Below, piece by piece: positions 29,728 through 38,881 of a DNA stretch of 64,000 bases. A program made the position numbers and the translations under genes. The stretch comes from Flavobacterium sp. LPB0248 (GTDB lineage: Bacteria; Bacteroidota; Bacteroidia; Flavobacteriales; Flavobacteriaceae), in contig NZ_CP058246.1 in assembly GCF_013388355.1 (NCBI RefSeq), forward strand, positions 248,001-312,000, read 5' to 3'. The notes under the pieces were generated by a model that had not been told where the DNA came from, did no database searches, and saw only the letters and a list, made by a program, of their open reading frames with translations. Numbering within the stretch: the stretch's first letter is position 1; every line of letters starts with the position of its first letter.

Positions 29728-31152
29728 TTATTTCACATCAAACCATAATTTGGTTGTCAATAAATCTTTTCCTTGTTCTGTAACAGCGGCTTGATAACTA
29801 GCTCCGTTTAATGACTGTTCTGTACCAGGATAGAAAAGACGCGAAGGAATTTTTCCGTCCAAAACAGTAGCTGGACCAGCTGTTAACACTGGATAATCCA
29901 ATCTTCTCCATTCTGTAAAAGCATCAAGACCTTGTCCGAAGAAAGCAATCCATTTTTGCGTACCAATCGATTTAGCATAATTTGAAGCATCGTATTTTAC
30001 ACTTGCCTGATTCAGATAATTAGAAATAGTTGTTGCATTGGTAACTCCAAACTGATTCAAAGAAGCCGTAATCGCATTATTATAATACTGTTCTGCATCT
30101 CCAGAAATATAACCGCGTGCAGCCGCTTCTGCAAGATTAAACAGAGTTTCTGAATAAGAAGCAATTACAGCTGGTGAAGCCGATGTAAGAAAATAAGTTC
30201 CCGGTTTTGATGTTTTAGCAAAACCTTGGCTGTTTGCATCACTATTGGATAATCCGTTTGCTCCTCCAACATATTTACCTACGCTTGCATCTGATGGCAA
30301 TTGTGCAAAAACCGGTAAACGCGGATCTGATAATGCGTATAATTGGTCGACCATAGTTTTCGAGATACGAAAATCATCTCTAGTTTCAAACCAAGCTGAA
30401 GCAGGGTTTTGCTGTGGCGAACTGGTATAAACAAACTGGAATGTTTCGGTATTACTGCTTATTAAACCTGCCGCATCACTTGTAGCGTCAATAGCAGTTT
30501 GTTTGGCCAAAGCAGGTTCTCTGTCAGAAATTCTCAAAGCAATACGCAAACGAAGCGAGTTAACCAGTTTTTTCCATTTCAAAATATCTCCTTTATAAGC
30601 CAAGTCTCCAATAACACTTCCGTTTGCAGGATTTAATAGCGATTGTGCTTCTTTTAAATCTTCCAATAATCCTGTGTACACTTCTTTTTGAGTATTGTAC
30701 GCTGGAGTAACTTTTTGCCCCGCTTCTTTGTACGGAATGCTTCCGTAAGCGTCAGTCAGCAATAAAAATGTCCATGAACGAAGTGTTAAAGCAATCCCTT
30801 TATAATTAGAGTTAGCTTGCGCATCTGGAAATTTTAAAATGGTATTCAAATCTGTAATTAGAGTCGAATATCCTTTATCCCACAATGTTGTAAAAGAAGC
30901 ATTCGAAACATCGTATCGATCTGGTTCTGTATATTGGATTTTTGCCCAATGCTGTGCAAATAATAAAGTCGAGTTAAAGTTATTTGCATCTCCCCAATAC
31001 AAATCGGCACCTTGTTTTAAAGTTCCTGTTAGCAAATAAGGCGCTAACGGAGTTTCAGTTGCATTTGGGTTTTTATTTATATCGTCTAAAGTATCACTGC
31101 AAGAGCTCAGTGCCAATGCAAACAGTATTGTATATGATAGTTTTTTTAGCAT
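29728..31152 (-). CDS. SusD/RagB-like outer membrane lipoprotein
   Basis: The 474-residue lipoprotein (MLKKLSYTILFALALSSC, Cys about 18) has the SusD-like superhelical pattern: NKNPNATETPLAPYLLTG at the start, the TPR-like stretch LRSWTFLLLTDAYGSIPYKEA, and YSETLFNLAEAAARGYI. It resembles the SusD_RagB second subfamily. It should cap the SusC-like transporter encoded 12 nt upstream and bind the nutrient. The ligand is not readable, and no glycoside hydrolase sits beside it, so peptide-like ligands are possible. Confidence 0.93.
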   Translation of the reverse strand: MLKKLSYTILFALALSSCSDTLDDINKNPNATETPLAPYLLTGTLKQGADLYWGDANNFNSTLLFAQHWAKIQYTEPDRYDVSNASFTTLWDKGYSTLITDLNTILKFPDAQANSNYKGIALTLRSWTFLLLTDAYGSIPYKEAGQKVTPAYNTQKEVYTGLLEDLKEAQSLLNPANGSVIGDLAYKGDILKWKKLVNSLRLRIALRISDREPALAKQTAIDATSDAAGLISSNTETFQFVYTSSPQQNPASAWFETRDDFRISKTMVDQLYALSDPRLPVFAQLPSDASVGKYVGGANGLSNSDANSQGFAKTSKPGTYFLTSASPAVIASYSETLFNLAEAAARGYISGDAEQYYNNAITASLNQFGVTNATTISNYLNQASVKYDASNYAKSIGTQKWIAFFGQGLDAFTEWRRLDYPVLTAGPATVLDGKIPSRLFYPGTEQSLNGASYQAAVTEQGKDLLTTKLWFDVK

Positions 31153-31164
31153 GATTCTGAGTTT

Positions 31165-34100
31165 TTAAAATTTAACATTAAGGTTAAGACTGTAGTTTCT
31201 GGTTGTTGGCAACGCTAAACTTTCTAATCCTTGTGCATTTCCTGTATTGAAAGCCGTTTCAGGATCAATATTTGGTGCATCTTTGTAGATAAAGAATAAG
31301 TTACGGCCAGCAGCAGTAACGCTTGCTCCTTCTAATCCAAGTTTTTTAATGAGCTTTTTATTAAAATTATAAGTAAGCTTGATCTCTCTCATTTTTACAA
31401 AAGTTGAACTGTAGATATACGCTTCGCTAATGTTGTAAGAAGCTTTGTAATATTCTTGTGCACTAATCACTTTATTGTTTGGAGTTCCGTCTGCAAATAC
31501 ACCTCCGAAAATCATTCCGTCATCATAAACTGTTACACCGCTTGGAGCAGCTCCGCCTGTTACAAGAGTTTTCGGATTAGCCGTATTGTTTCCTGGATAG
31601 TAATAGCTTAATCCGCCGTTTTCAGCACCACGCCCTGGAAGAGTCTGCGCTAAAACTCCTGTATAGTTTCCTGTTCTATTTGTTCCAGAGAAAAGTTCTC
31701 CACCAACACTAGCATCAACAAGGAATGAAAGTTCAAGATTCTTGTATGTCAAAGTATTTGTAAGACCTGCTAAATAATCTGGCGTATAATGTCCTAAAAC
31801 TCTTTTTGTCGGATCTGCTTTTGGAAGACCGTTTGCTCCTACCACAATGTTACCACTTGCATCACGCTCATACGCTGTTCCGTAAAGCGCTCCGTAAGCT
31901 TGTCCTACAGATGCCAAAACATCAACACCTCCAGAAGAACCAATAGTATAGTTTTTAATATCTCCTGCGTAATCTAGAATTTCTACTTTACTCTTATTTT
32001 TAGAATAATTTAAAGCCACATTCCATTTGAAGTTTTCTGTTTGAACTGGATTTCCGTCCAACTGCACTTCTATACCTTGATTGTTAATTTTACCTGCATT
32101 GATTAACTGTGAAGTATAACCACTCGCGGCTGTCGTTTTTATTTCTAAAATCTGGTCAAAACTATTCGTATTATAATACGCTACATCAAAATGAAGTCTG
32201 TTTTTCCAGAAAGAAGCTTCAAGACCTACCTCTGTAGAACGAGTTGTTTCTGGTTTTAAGTTTTCATTTAATTTCTTTTGCGAAGAAGTCTGGATCGGAT
32301 TTCCGTCAAAAGCTGTTTGGAAATTATAAACTGTAGCCAATTGGTACGGATCTGCATCGTTACCTACTTCAGACCATCCACCTCTCACTTTTAAGAAATC
32401 AAGCGTACTACTCTTAATGTTTAATGCATCGGTTAAGACTACACTTCCGTTAAAAGATGGGTAGAAATAAGATCGGTTGCTGCTTGGTAAAGTAGAAGAC
32501 CAATCATTACGTGCCGTAACGTTCAAGAAAGCATAATTTCTAAAACCAAACTGAGCAGAAGCATAAGCACTGTAAACTCTCAATCTAGATAATGAATTTG
32601 ATGACGTTAACGGATCTCTCGAGTTGGTTAAAGTATATAAGTCTGGAACCGCTAAACGTGGCGCTTTCTGATAGTTGTTGGCATCGCTATGATTACGAAT
32701 GTTGAATCCAGCAAGTGCATCTACAGTAAAATCATCATTAAGCTGTTTTGTATATTGAAATATACCCTCAGTATTTTGCTCATTTACAGTGTAAGCATCT
32801 TCTGCATACGATCCGAAAGGAGTTCCGTTTGTACCATACTTGATAGTATATTTTCTTCGGTCATTATAATAATCAACTCCTGTACGGAATTTGAAGTTAA
32901 GTCCTTCTGCCAATTTCGCATCTAAGTGAATATCTCCAATTATACGGTTACGTTGCTGGCTTGTTGTATTGTAATACGCATTCCAATACGGATTGCTGTA
33001 GTAACTGTTATTCCAGTTAGTGTTCCAGTCTTTATCCAATTCATTGATGTCAACCTGACGTCCGAACCAAAGAAACTGAAGCATTACACCTGCCGCACGT
33101 CCACCATTTGGACCACCAGGCAATTGTGGAGAATTTGTTACAATATAATTCGCATTAACCCCAACTTTTACATTTTCAGAAATCTGATAGTTGGTATTAA
33201 TGGTAAAGTTTGTTTTGTTTATTTCACTGTTCGGTACAGTTCCAAGCTGTTTTTGGTTGTTTACACCTAAACGGAAATCCGATTTTTCATTCGATTTTGC
33301 AATAGAAACACTATTATCATAAGTAAGTCCTGTGTTAAAGAAGTCCTTCACATTATTTGGGTGCGCCACAAAAGGAACTGCTTCACCTTTAGAATAAAAC
33401 TGCGGAATAAGACGGCCATCCAATCGTGGTCCCCAGCTTTCATCAACACCATCATTAACTCCTCCTCCTTTTCCGTCTACGTAGCTAAATCTTCCATTAG
33501 AACCTTGTCCGAAACTATTCTGGAAAGAAGGTAACGTAGCGACTTGAGAAACGGTTATACCAGTATTAAAAGTAACTCCATATCCTGATTTTTGGCCTTT
33601 TCCAGATTTTGTCGTAATAAGCACTACACCATGCGCAGCACGCGATCCGTAAAGAGCAGCAGCATTTGGTCCTTTTAAAACAGTCAAAGTTTCAATGTCC
33701 TGCGGATTCAAATCGGCAATTGCATTTCTAAAATCACGTGTAGCTCCACCAAAATTCAATTGTGAGTTATCTACAGGAACTCCATCTACCACAAAAAGCG
33801 GCTGGTTATTTCCTGCGATAGAAGTTTCTCCACGAATAATAATACGTGAAGATCCCATATCTCCTTGCGAATTGGTAATACGCACACCCGCCACTTTACC
33901 TGAAAGAGCATTCAAAAAGTTGGTTTCTTTTGTAGTTGCCAATTCTTTTCCTTTAACAGCTTGAGTCGTGTATCCTAAAGATTTCTTTTCTTTTGAAATT
34001 CCAAGTGCCGTAACCACTACTTCAGACAATGCATTCTGTTCTTCGGCAAGATCAATAACAATCGCGTTTTTGTTGACTACAACTTCTTCTTTTTTATATC

Positions 34101-34356
34101 CTAAATAACTAATTAAAAGCGTATAAGGGAATTTTTGTCCTGTTTGGAAGAAAAATTTTCCATCTGTATCTGTGATAACACCGTGTGTAGTTCCTTTAAT
34201 AGTTACTGAAGCCCCAATAATTGGCTCTTTTGTAACGGCATCGACTACGGTTCCTTCCAGTTTAGATTGAATCAAAGGCTGAGTATCTTGAGCTTTAACT
34301 CCTATGGAAATCAATAAAATACATAGCCAAGCATATCTTTTTAATTTTATTTTCAT
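31165..34356 (-). CDS. SusC/RagA-family TonB-linked outer membrane transporter
   Basis: The 1063-residue protein has a signal peptide (ends VKAQ near residue 22) and a CarboxypepD_reg-like domain (about 30-115; LEGTVVDAVTKEPIIGASVTIKG). The plug carries SusC-type motifs (LSGKVAGVRITNSQGDMGSS, LKGPNAAALYGSRAAHGVVLI), followed by a 22-strand-type barrel ending in SLNLNVKF. With the SusD-like lipoprotein it should import a bulky nutrient using TonB energy. It has a strong Bacteroidota promoter about 375 nt upstream and a long structured leader. Confidence 0.95.
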   Translation of the reverse strand: MKIKLKRYAWLCILLISIGVKAQDTQPLIQSKLEGTVVDAVTKEPIIGASVTIKGTTHGVITDTDGKFFFQTGQKFPYTLLISYLGYKKEEVVVNKNAIVIDLAEEQNALSEVVVTALGISKEKKSLGYTTQAVKGKELATTKETNFLNALSGKVAGVRITNSQGDMGSSRIIIRGETSIAGNNQPLFVVDGVPVDNSQLNFGGATRDFRNAIADLNPQDIETLTVLKGPNAAALYGSRAAHGVVLITTKSGKGQKSGYGVTFNTGITVSQVATLPSFQNSFGQGSNGRFSYVDGKGGGVNDGVDESWGPRLDGRLIPQFYSKGEAVPFVAHPNNVKDFFNTGLTYDNSVSIAKSNEKSDFRLGVNNQKQLGTVPNSEINKTNFTINTNYQISENVKVGVNANYIVTNSPQLPGGPNGGRAAGVMLQFLWFGRQVDINELDKDWNTNWNNSYYSNPYWNAYYNTTSQQRNRIIGDIHLDAKLAEGLNFKFRTGVDYYNDRRKYTIKYGTNGTPFGSYAEDAYTVNEQNTEGIFQYTKQLNDDFTVDALAGFNIRNHSDANNYQKAPRLAVPDLYTLTNSRDPLTSSNSLSRLRVYSAYASAQFGFRNYAFLNVTARNDWSSTLPSSNRSYFYPSFNGSVVLTDALNIKSSTLDFLKVRGGWSEVGNDADPYQLATVYNFQTAFDGNPIQTSSQKKLNENLKPETTRSTEVGLEASFWKNRLHFDVAYYNTNSFDQILEIKTTAASGYTSQLINAGKINNQGIEVQLDGNPVQTENFKWNVALNYSKNKSKVEILDYAGDIKNYTIGSSGGVDVLASVGQAYGALYGTAYERDASGNIVVGANGLPKADPTKRVLGHYTPDYLAGLTNTLTYKNLELSFLVDASVGGELFSGTNRTGNYTGVLAQTLPGRGAENGGLSYYYPGNNTANPKTLVTGGAAPSGVTVYDDGMIFGGVFADGTPNNKVISAQEYYKASYNISEAYIYSSTFVKMREIKLTYNFNKKLIKKLGLEGASVTAAGRNLFFIYKDAPNIDPETAFNTGNAQGLESLALPTTRNYSLNLNVKF

Positions 34357-34447
34357 TACTTTGTTTTAGTTTAATAATAAGGCGAGCTGTGAATAGATTT
34401 TTACTATCCATGCTTTCCTTGTAGAGATGACAATTTCTTTAAACTCC

Positions 34448-34475
34448 AACCATTTCTGCTGCAACAGAAATGGTT
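34448..34475 (-). promoter_or_regulatory. Strong hairpin in the susC leader
   Basis: A perfect 11-bp stem (AACCATTTCTG / CAGAAATGGTT) with a 6-nt loop lies about 90-120 nt before the SusC start. On the plus strand it is followed by TCTTTTTTT, so it also looks like a terminator for a plus-strand antisense RNA. On the minus strand it would be an mRNA leader hairpin. Confidence 0.55.
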
Positions 34476-34554
34476 TCTTTTTTTATCTGCAGCACATTCG
34501 TTTTTTCATTTTTACTTTTTTTAGATTATTATTTTATTTGGCCTATACAATTTT

Positions 34555-34571
34555 TACCCTTGTTCAGGGTA
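34555..34571. promoter_or_regulatory. Inverted repeat in the susC leader
   Basis: TACCCT-TGTTC-AGGGTA is a 6-bp inverted repeat with a 5-nt spacer. It could be a protein operator or a second small RNA hairpin in the susC leader. Confidence 0.35.
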
Positions 34572-34625
34572 GTGTTATTAAAAATCTATAATGAATTTAA
34601 AAAGAGGAATTTTAACCGTAGTGAT

Positions 34626-34649
34626 GCATAAGGTGTAAACGTCTTATGC
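34626..34649. promoter_or_regulatory. Third inverted repeat in the susC leader
   Basis: GCATAAG and CTTATGC flank a 10-nt spacer, about 85 nt after the predicted transcription start. Probably an RNA hairpin. Confidence 0.35.
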
Positions 34650-34731
34650 TTTTATATTTCTGAAAATGAAATGATAAGGTTTTAATCTCTGTATTTCTAA
34701 CTAAATTTTAAACTCTACTAATTTGATAGAA

Positions 34732-34762
34732 CAAAAGTATGTTAAAAATTTTAGTTCCCAAA
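34732..34762 (-). promoter_or_regulatory. Bacteroidota-type promoter of susC
   Basis: On the minus strand TTTG (34759-34762), a 19-nt spacer and TACTTTTG (34732-34739) fit the TTTG-N19-TAnnTTTG consensus exactly. The predicted start of transcription near 34725 gives a leader of about 370 nt. Confidence 0.65.
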
Positions 34763-34940
34763 TTTTAATTAAACTTTTTGCAAAAAAAATGTTAACTCCC
34801 GTCAACAAAACACCTTAAAAACCTAAAAATAAAATAGTTATACAAAATGTAGCTTTTTATGATTTTATAAGAATTATACTAATCTGAAACTTAAAAATTA
34901 CTTTTAATTGCATTTTTTGTAAAGTTAAATGCAAAAAAAA

Positions 34941-34970
34941 AAGCTCCAAGATCATAAGACCTTGGAGCTT
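34941..34970 (-). terminator. Terminator of the 147-residue secreted protein gene
   Basis: A perfect 10-bp stem (AAGCTCCAAG / CTTGGAGCTT) is followed on the minus strand by a run of T. Confidence 0.9.
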
Positions 34971-34992
34971 TCTATATTTTGGTATTGAAATA

Positions 34993-35436
34993 TTATAATT
35001 CGTTAAACTCGTGCAATGATTTCAATGTAGTTTCATAAAACAATATTGCAGCGATAAGATTTCCTTTATCAGAATAAGGCATCATTTTTCTTTGGAAATC
35101 TACTGTAGTATCTAAGAAAACATTTGTGCCTTCTGCCTGTCCATCTAAGATTTTTTTATTCTCACTAGTGTCCGGAATACCTAAATCTGCCATTGTTACA
35201 CCAGGTTTAGTAACCAAAGCAATGTAAGGAAGTGTTTTTACAAGAACTTTAATACGTTCAATGTACAATTCTAAAAGTTCTCCTTTTTGCATACCACTTA
35301 ATTCTTTTTGGTCATGGTATTTACGGATTAAGGCTGTTGTACTAATGATACTTCTTGGTGCATTTTTTGCCTGTGCAGAAACGGCAGCAGTCGTCAAGAA
35401 GAAAAGGACACATAATAAAATAATCTTGCTCTTCAT
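34993..35436 (-). CDS. Small secreted helical protein, unknown function
   Basis: I do not recognise the family. The 147-residue product has a clear signal peptide (KIILLCVLFFLTTAAVSAQA), and the mature part of about 125 residues is mostly alpha-helical (ELLELYIERIKVLVKTLPYIAL). It has no cysteine in the mature part. It is a monocistronic gene with a perfect promoter just upstream and a strong terminator downstream, which suggests active expression. Confidence 0.75.
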   Translation of the reverse strand: MKSKIILLCVLFFLTTAAVSAQAKNAPRSIISTTALIRKYHDQKELSGMQKGELLELYIERIKVLVKTLPYIALVTKPGVTMADLGIPDTSENKKILDGQAEGTNVFLDTTVDFQRKMMPYSDKGNLIAAILFYETTLKSLHEFNEL

Positions 35437-35467
35437 TTTCTTAATAGATTTGGTTCTTGAATAAAAA

Positions 35468-35497
35468 CAAAAATATATAAATTATGTTAAAATGCAA
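35468..35497 (-). promoter_or_regulatory. Promoter of the 147-residue secreted protein gene
   Basis: Minus-strand TTG (35495-35497), 19 nt, and TATTTTTG (35468-35475) match the TTG-N19-TAnnTTTG consensus. Transcription would start about 25 nt before the ATG. Confidence 0.6.
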
Positions 35498-35560
35498 CTT
35501 TTATAATTTCTTTTTCACAATAAAATTATAATTGTGACGTTGCGATAGGGAAAATAGTAC

Positions 35561-35583
35561 AGCCAAAGCAAGAATTTTGGCTA
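35561..35583 (-). terminator. Weak hairpin after the 211-residue secreted protein gene
   Basis: AGCCAAA pairs with TTTGGCT about 40 nt after the stop. The T run is weak, so termination here is only possible. Confidence 0.4.
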
Positions 35584-35618
35584 TTTCAGCACATTTTTCC
35601 AAAAGTTATTTTACTGTT

Positions 35619-36254
35619 TTACGACTTAATTATTCTGAAACGGCTCGGATATTTTATCCATAAGCTCTTTTTGTTTCCATAATAGTCCATAAATTCTCCG
35701 CAGACAAAAACAGCATGCACTTTTGACCAAGCCACAACACCGCAATAGTCTGTTCCTGATTCTTTTTTTAATTTTTGAATCTGTTTGCCTAATGCAAATC
35801 CGAGATATTTATAAATTGTTGGAGTATACACTGTCCCATCTTCTAAATCTTCGAGCGCTTTATCAAAAGTAGATTCTTTATCTATAATCTGTTTGTATTT
35901 TGCCATTACCGCATAAGTCAGCTCTGCATAATCGGTAATTTTTTCGCTATCGCAATTGTCTTTAATATAAACAAAGCCTGCAGATTCTTTGGCTTTATTT
36001 ATTTCACTGCTATTCAGATTAAATGTTGCGTTATTTTTTAGTGTGATTTTATATAAATCGTCGTTTAACTTTTCGCTCACAAACAAGTTATCTAGACCAT
36101 AAATGTTTAAAGACGCTTTAATAAATGCTATAGATGAACAATTGGTGCGTTCCCCTTGTTTAAAACTCTCGAATATTTTATCAGAGCTCAATTGTGAGTA
36201 TGAACTTGTACAGACAAACATTAAAAGTAAAAAAACTGAAGTAACCGATTTCAT
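35619..36254 (-). CDS. Secreted protein, possibly papain/C39-like cysteine peptidase fold
   Basis: The 211-residue product has a signal peptide (ends YSQL near residue 21). Two features recall papain-like folds: a Cys at the start of a helix (ERTNCSSIAFIKASL) and a late His-containing strand pair (VAWSKVHAVFVCGEFMDYYGN), with Asn/Asp candidates after it. I cannot assign a family with confidence; it could equally be an inactive relative. A TAGATTTG -7 box lies about 60 nt upstream (36310-36317), without a good TTG. Exported. Confidence 0.6.
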   Translation of the reverse strand: MKSVTSVFLLLMFVCTSSYSQLSSDKIFESFKQGERTNCSSIAFIKASLNIYGLDNLFVSEKLNDDLYKITLKNNATFNLNSSEINKAKESAGFVYIKDNCDSEKITDYAELTYAVMAKYKQIIDKESTFDKALEDLEDGTVYTPTIYKYLGFALGKQIQKLKKESGTDYCGVVAWSKVHAVFVCGEFMDYYGNKKSLWIKYPSRFRIIKS

Positions 36255-36309
36255 GCGTTGTATTATATAATTGCTTCCCTATTATGGGATAGTATTGTAT
36301 TAGATTATT

Positions 36310-36317
36310 ACAAATCT
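36310..36317 (-). promoter_or_regulatory. Candidate -7 box (TAGATTTG)
   Basis: Matches TAnnTTTG on the minus strand upstream of the 211-residue secreted protein gene. No TTG is seen at the expected spacing. Confidence 0.35.
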
Positions 36318-36404
36318 ATAAAAATCAAGTCATATTTTTTACTTCTTCTCTTTTATCTCTTAAAAAAAGTCGTTTAAAGGCAACAAATGAATTTATAACC
36401 AAAA

Positions 36405-36437
36405 GAAAACGCCTCAAATAAAACTTGAGACGTTTTC
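36405..36437 (-). terminator. Terminator of the small hydrophilic protein gene
   Basis: GAAAACGcCTCAA pairs with TTGAGaCGTTTTC, followed on the minus strand by TTTTGG. Confidence 0.7.
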
Positions 36438-36440
36438 ATA

Positions 36441-36644
36441 TTATTTTTTTTCTTCATTATTCAACTTATCATCGAGTTCAGGTTCTTCACCTTTAAACTT
36501 TTTCGTGTCAACATCATAATTTTCATCATTTGTCAAAACTTCGTCATGTTCTTTATATTGATGTTTTCTCGTGTCATTTCGATGATCTCCTCCTCCCTGT
36601 TGTTTAGGATTCGGATTTTTCTGGGTTTGATTATTCTTTTCCAT
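36441..36644 (-). CDS. Small highly charged protein, unknown function
   Basis: The 67-residue product is almost entirely polar, with alternating charged runs (KNPNPKQQGGGDHRND, EEPELDDKLNNEEKK). It has no hydrophobic core and is likely disordered. No known domain is recognised. A proper terminator follows, which supports expression. Such low-complexity proteins are often stress-related in Bacteroidota, but that is only a guess. Confidence 0.6.
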   Translation of the reverse strand: MEKNNQTQKNPNPKQQGGGDHRNDTRKHQYKEHDEVLTNDENYDVDTKKFKGEEPELDDKLNNEEKK

Positions 36645-36827
36645 AATTCTTCGTTTTTAAATGATTATTAAAATTACCTCAAATACAATGGTTTGACTTA
36701 TATAATCATTTTTAAAAATTATAAAATAATCCTATAAAGCACTGAAAATCTTACCTTATAAAGATTAGCGATTTATTCTGACATCATTTAGTTATTTTTA
36801 CACCTTTAAAATAAGCTACAACAGATT

Positions 36828-38255
36828 ATGTGGACTATATGTCATGAATGCCAAGGACAGGGCAAAATAAATCGCGGACTCACTAAAAAAGCACAACGAC
36901 GTTATCAGACGGAATTGGCTGTATTTGAGAGTACACAAAGCGGTGTTGCCCCCATTCGTCCTAAAGCTCACTTGCATTTGTGCCAAAATTGTTCGGGATC
37001 TGGATTAATTCAATCTGAGAAGTATCTTGAACCTGATCTTGCAAAACCACATGTCGCCATTATTGGTGCGGGTATAGGCGGTGTCGCTTTGGCCGTTGCA
37101 TGTTTACATCGCGGAATTCCTTTCACAATTTATGAAAGAGACAGCGACTTCAATGCGAGATCTCAGGGCTACGGACTTACTTTACAGCAAGCCAGTAAAG
37201 CCATGAAAGGATTAGGAATTACTTCTTTGAATGGCGTAATTTCAACAAAACATATTGTACACAATACTGAAGGCAAAATATTGGGCGAATGGGGAACTAG
37301 AAAATGGCTGGAAACCGCCATTAAAACGCCTACAAAACGTACCAACATACATATCGCAAGACAATCGCTGCGATTGGCACTTTTGGAACAGCTTGGAGGA
37401 AATAACAATGTTCAATGGGGACGTCAATTAGTAGATTTTAATGAATCTGAAGATGGTGTCAAACTTAATTTTCAGGTAAACGGAGAAATAAAAACGGCAA
37501 AAGCTGATCTTGTTGTAGGTGCAGATGGCATTAGAAGCGCTGTTAGAAAACTAACAATTGGAGACGATAGTACACCGCTTCGTTATTTGGATTGCATTGT
37601 TATCTTAGGAATTTGTCCTTTAAGTGCTCTCGAAGGAGTTTCAAGTGATTTATTAGACGGTGCAACAATATTTCAGACGGCCAACGGAAACGAACGCATT
37701 TATATAATGCCATATACTGTAGATTCTGTAATGTGGCAGCTTAGTTTTCCGATGTCTGAAGAAGAAGCCAAAGAATTAAGTGCAAAAGGACCTAAAGCAC
37801 TCAAAGAAGAAGCTCGCAAAAGAACGCAATGGCACACTCCTATTCCTCAAATTCTAGAAGCAACGCAGGAAAATTTAATTTCTGGATATCCTGTTTATGA
37901 TCGTGAATTATTGAATTCGGAGTTACTAGAAAAAAATAAAAATGTTACTTTAATTGGCGATGCGGCGCATCCGATGAGTCCGTTTAAGGGACAAGGTGCC
38001 AATCAAGCTTTACTCGATGCTTTAAAACTGGCTAGAAAAATTTCGAAAGGCTGTAACGCTAAATCGAAATGGAAAGAAAGAGGATTGAGAGCATGTGTAC
38101 TAAACGAATTTGAAGCCGAAATGCTAGAACGTAGTGCCGCAAAAGTACAAGGTTCTGCAGATGCCGCTCAGTTTTTACATTCTGAAATCATACTTCAAGA
38201 AGGCGATGAACCGCGAGGAAGGTGTCTTAATAGAGAGAAAAACAGAAAAAAATAA
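36828..38255 (+). CDS. FAD-dependent monooxygenase with N-terminal DnaJ-like zinc-ribbon region
   Basis: The 475-residue protein has two domains. Residues 1-62 carry two CxxCxGxG units (C5-C8 in CHECQGQG, C52-C55 in CQNCSGSG) separated by a basic helix, as in half of a DnaJ zinc finger. From residue 75 there is a class A flavoprotein monooxygenase: GxGxxG in VAIIGAGIGGVAL, a DG motif in VVGADGIRS and the GD motif in LIGDAAHPMSPFKGQGANQAL. It should hydroxylate a small aromatic or antibiotic-like compound using NAD(P)H, FAD and oxygen. The zinc-ribbon fusion is unusual; its role is unknown. Confidence 0.88.
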   Translation: MWTICHECQGQGKINRGLTKKAQRRYQTELAVFESTQSGVAPIRPKAHLHLCQNCSGSGLIQSEKYLEPDLAKPHVAIIGAGIGGVALAVACLHRGIPFTIYERDSDFNARSQGYGLTLQQASKAMKGLGITSLNGVISTKHIVHNTEGKILGEWGTRKWLETAIKTPTKRTNIHIARQSLRLALLEQLGGNNNVQWGRQLVDFNESEDGVKLNFQVNGEIKTAKADLVVGADGIRSAVRKLTIGDDSTPLRYLDCIVILGICPLSALEGVSSDLLDGATIFQTANGNERIYIMPYTVDSVMWQLSFPMSEEEAKELSAKGPKALKEEARKRTQWHTPIPQILEATQENLISGYPVYDRELLNSELLEKNKNVTLIGDAAHPMSPFKGQGANQALLDALKLARKISKGCNAKSKWKERGLRACVLNEFEAEMLERSAAKVQGSADAAQFLHSEIILQEGDEPRGRCLNREKNRKK

Positions 38256-38260
38256 ATGTA

Positions 38261-38530
38261 AAAAAGGCTGTCTCAAAAGCATAATCATTTTGAGTTAACA
38301 GGATATTGATAAAATTATTCTATCAGCAAACTCCAGCGGGGTAAAATATTTATAGAATTCAATAAGACAAATAAAGAATAGCTCCGGAGGAGCGACATAT
38401 ATTCCGATTATGAAAAAAAATATGTCGCTCCTCCGGAGCTATTTTTATTGCAAAAAACATTTTTGACTATAAATATTTCGCTTCTCTGAAGCTTACAAAA
38501 AACAGCTGTCTTTTTGAGACAGCTGTTTTT
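38261..38530. repeat. Dispersed composite palindromic element, copy 1
   Basis: Nested inverted repeats. The outer arms (38261-38278 and 38511-38530) carry GGCTGTCTCAAAA and its near complement, like a split terminator. The inner arms (38377-38400 and 38420-38443) are a perfect 24-bp inverted repeat containing GCTCCGGAGGAGCGACATA. Between them lie CTCCAGCGGGGTAAAATATTTATAG and an opposing CTATAAATATTTCGCTTC. The same modules recur at 51421-51610. Confidence 0.8.
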
Positions 38531-38655
38531 ATCAAGTTAGTTTTCAATCACATACATGCAAATTAAACAATAATTTAATATTATTTTATAATTAATTATG
38601 ATTGGTTATTTCTACTTTTATAATCTCATTTACAAACAATTATAATAATTACGTC

Positions 38656-38859
38656 ATGAAAGATTTACAAATAAATTTCAGTCCAAACAATGAAACCTGT
38701 ACAGACCGAACTTTGGTTTGTAATGGTGATAATAACGAATTAATATTCCGTAAAACTTATGTAGGAGATTGGGGAGATTGGGACGAGAAACCAGATGATG
38801 CTAAACAAGATAAGCCTATTTATCTGGATCAAAATACAAGTTTTACAAGTGCAGTTTAA
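38656..38859 (+). CDS. Small acidic protein, unknown function
   Basis: I start this at the internal ATG (MKDLQINFSP) because the 18 upstream codons look like untranslated AT-rich sequence. The 67-residue product has two cysteines (ETCTDRTLVCNGD) and an acidic Trp-rich tail (YVGDWGDWDEKPDD). There is no signal peptide and no known domain. It is divergent in composition from its neighbours and could be a small precursor peptide, but no maturation enzyme is obvious. Confidence 0.5.
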   Translation: MKDLQINFSPNNETCTDRTLVCNGDNNELIFRKTYVGDWGDWDEKPDDAKQDKPIYLDQNTSFTSAV

Positions 38860-38881
38860 ATCTGCGATATTAAGCACTACA

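Noticed and set aside
38602..38655. N-terminal 18 codons of the longer frame before the 67-residue acidic protein
   Set aside because: They look like untranslated AT-rich DNA; the internal ATG gives a more sensible protein.
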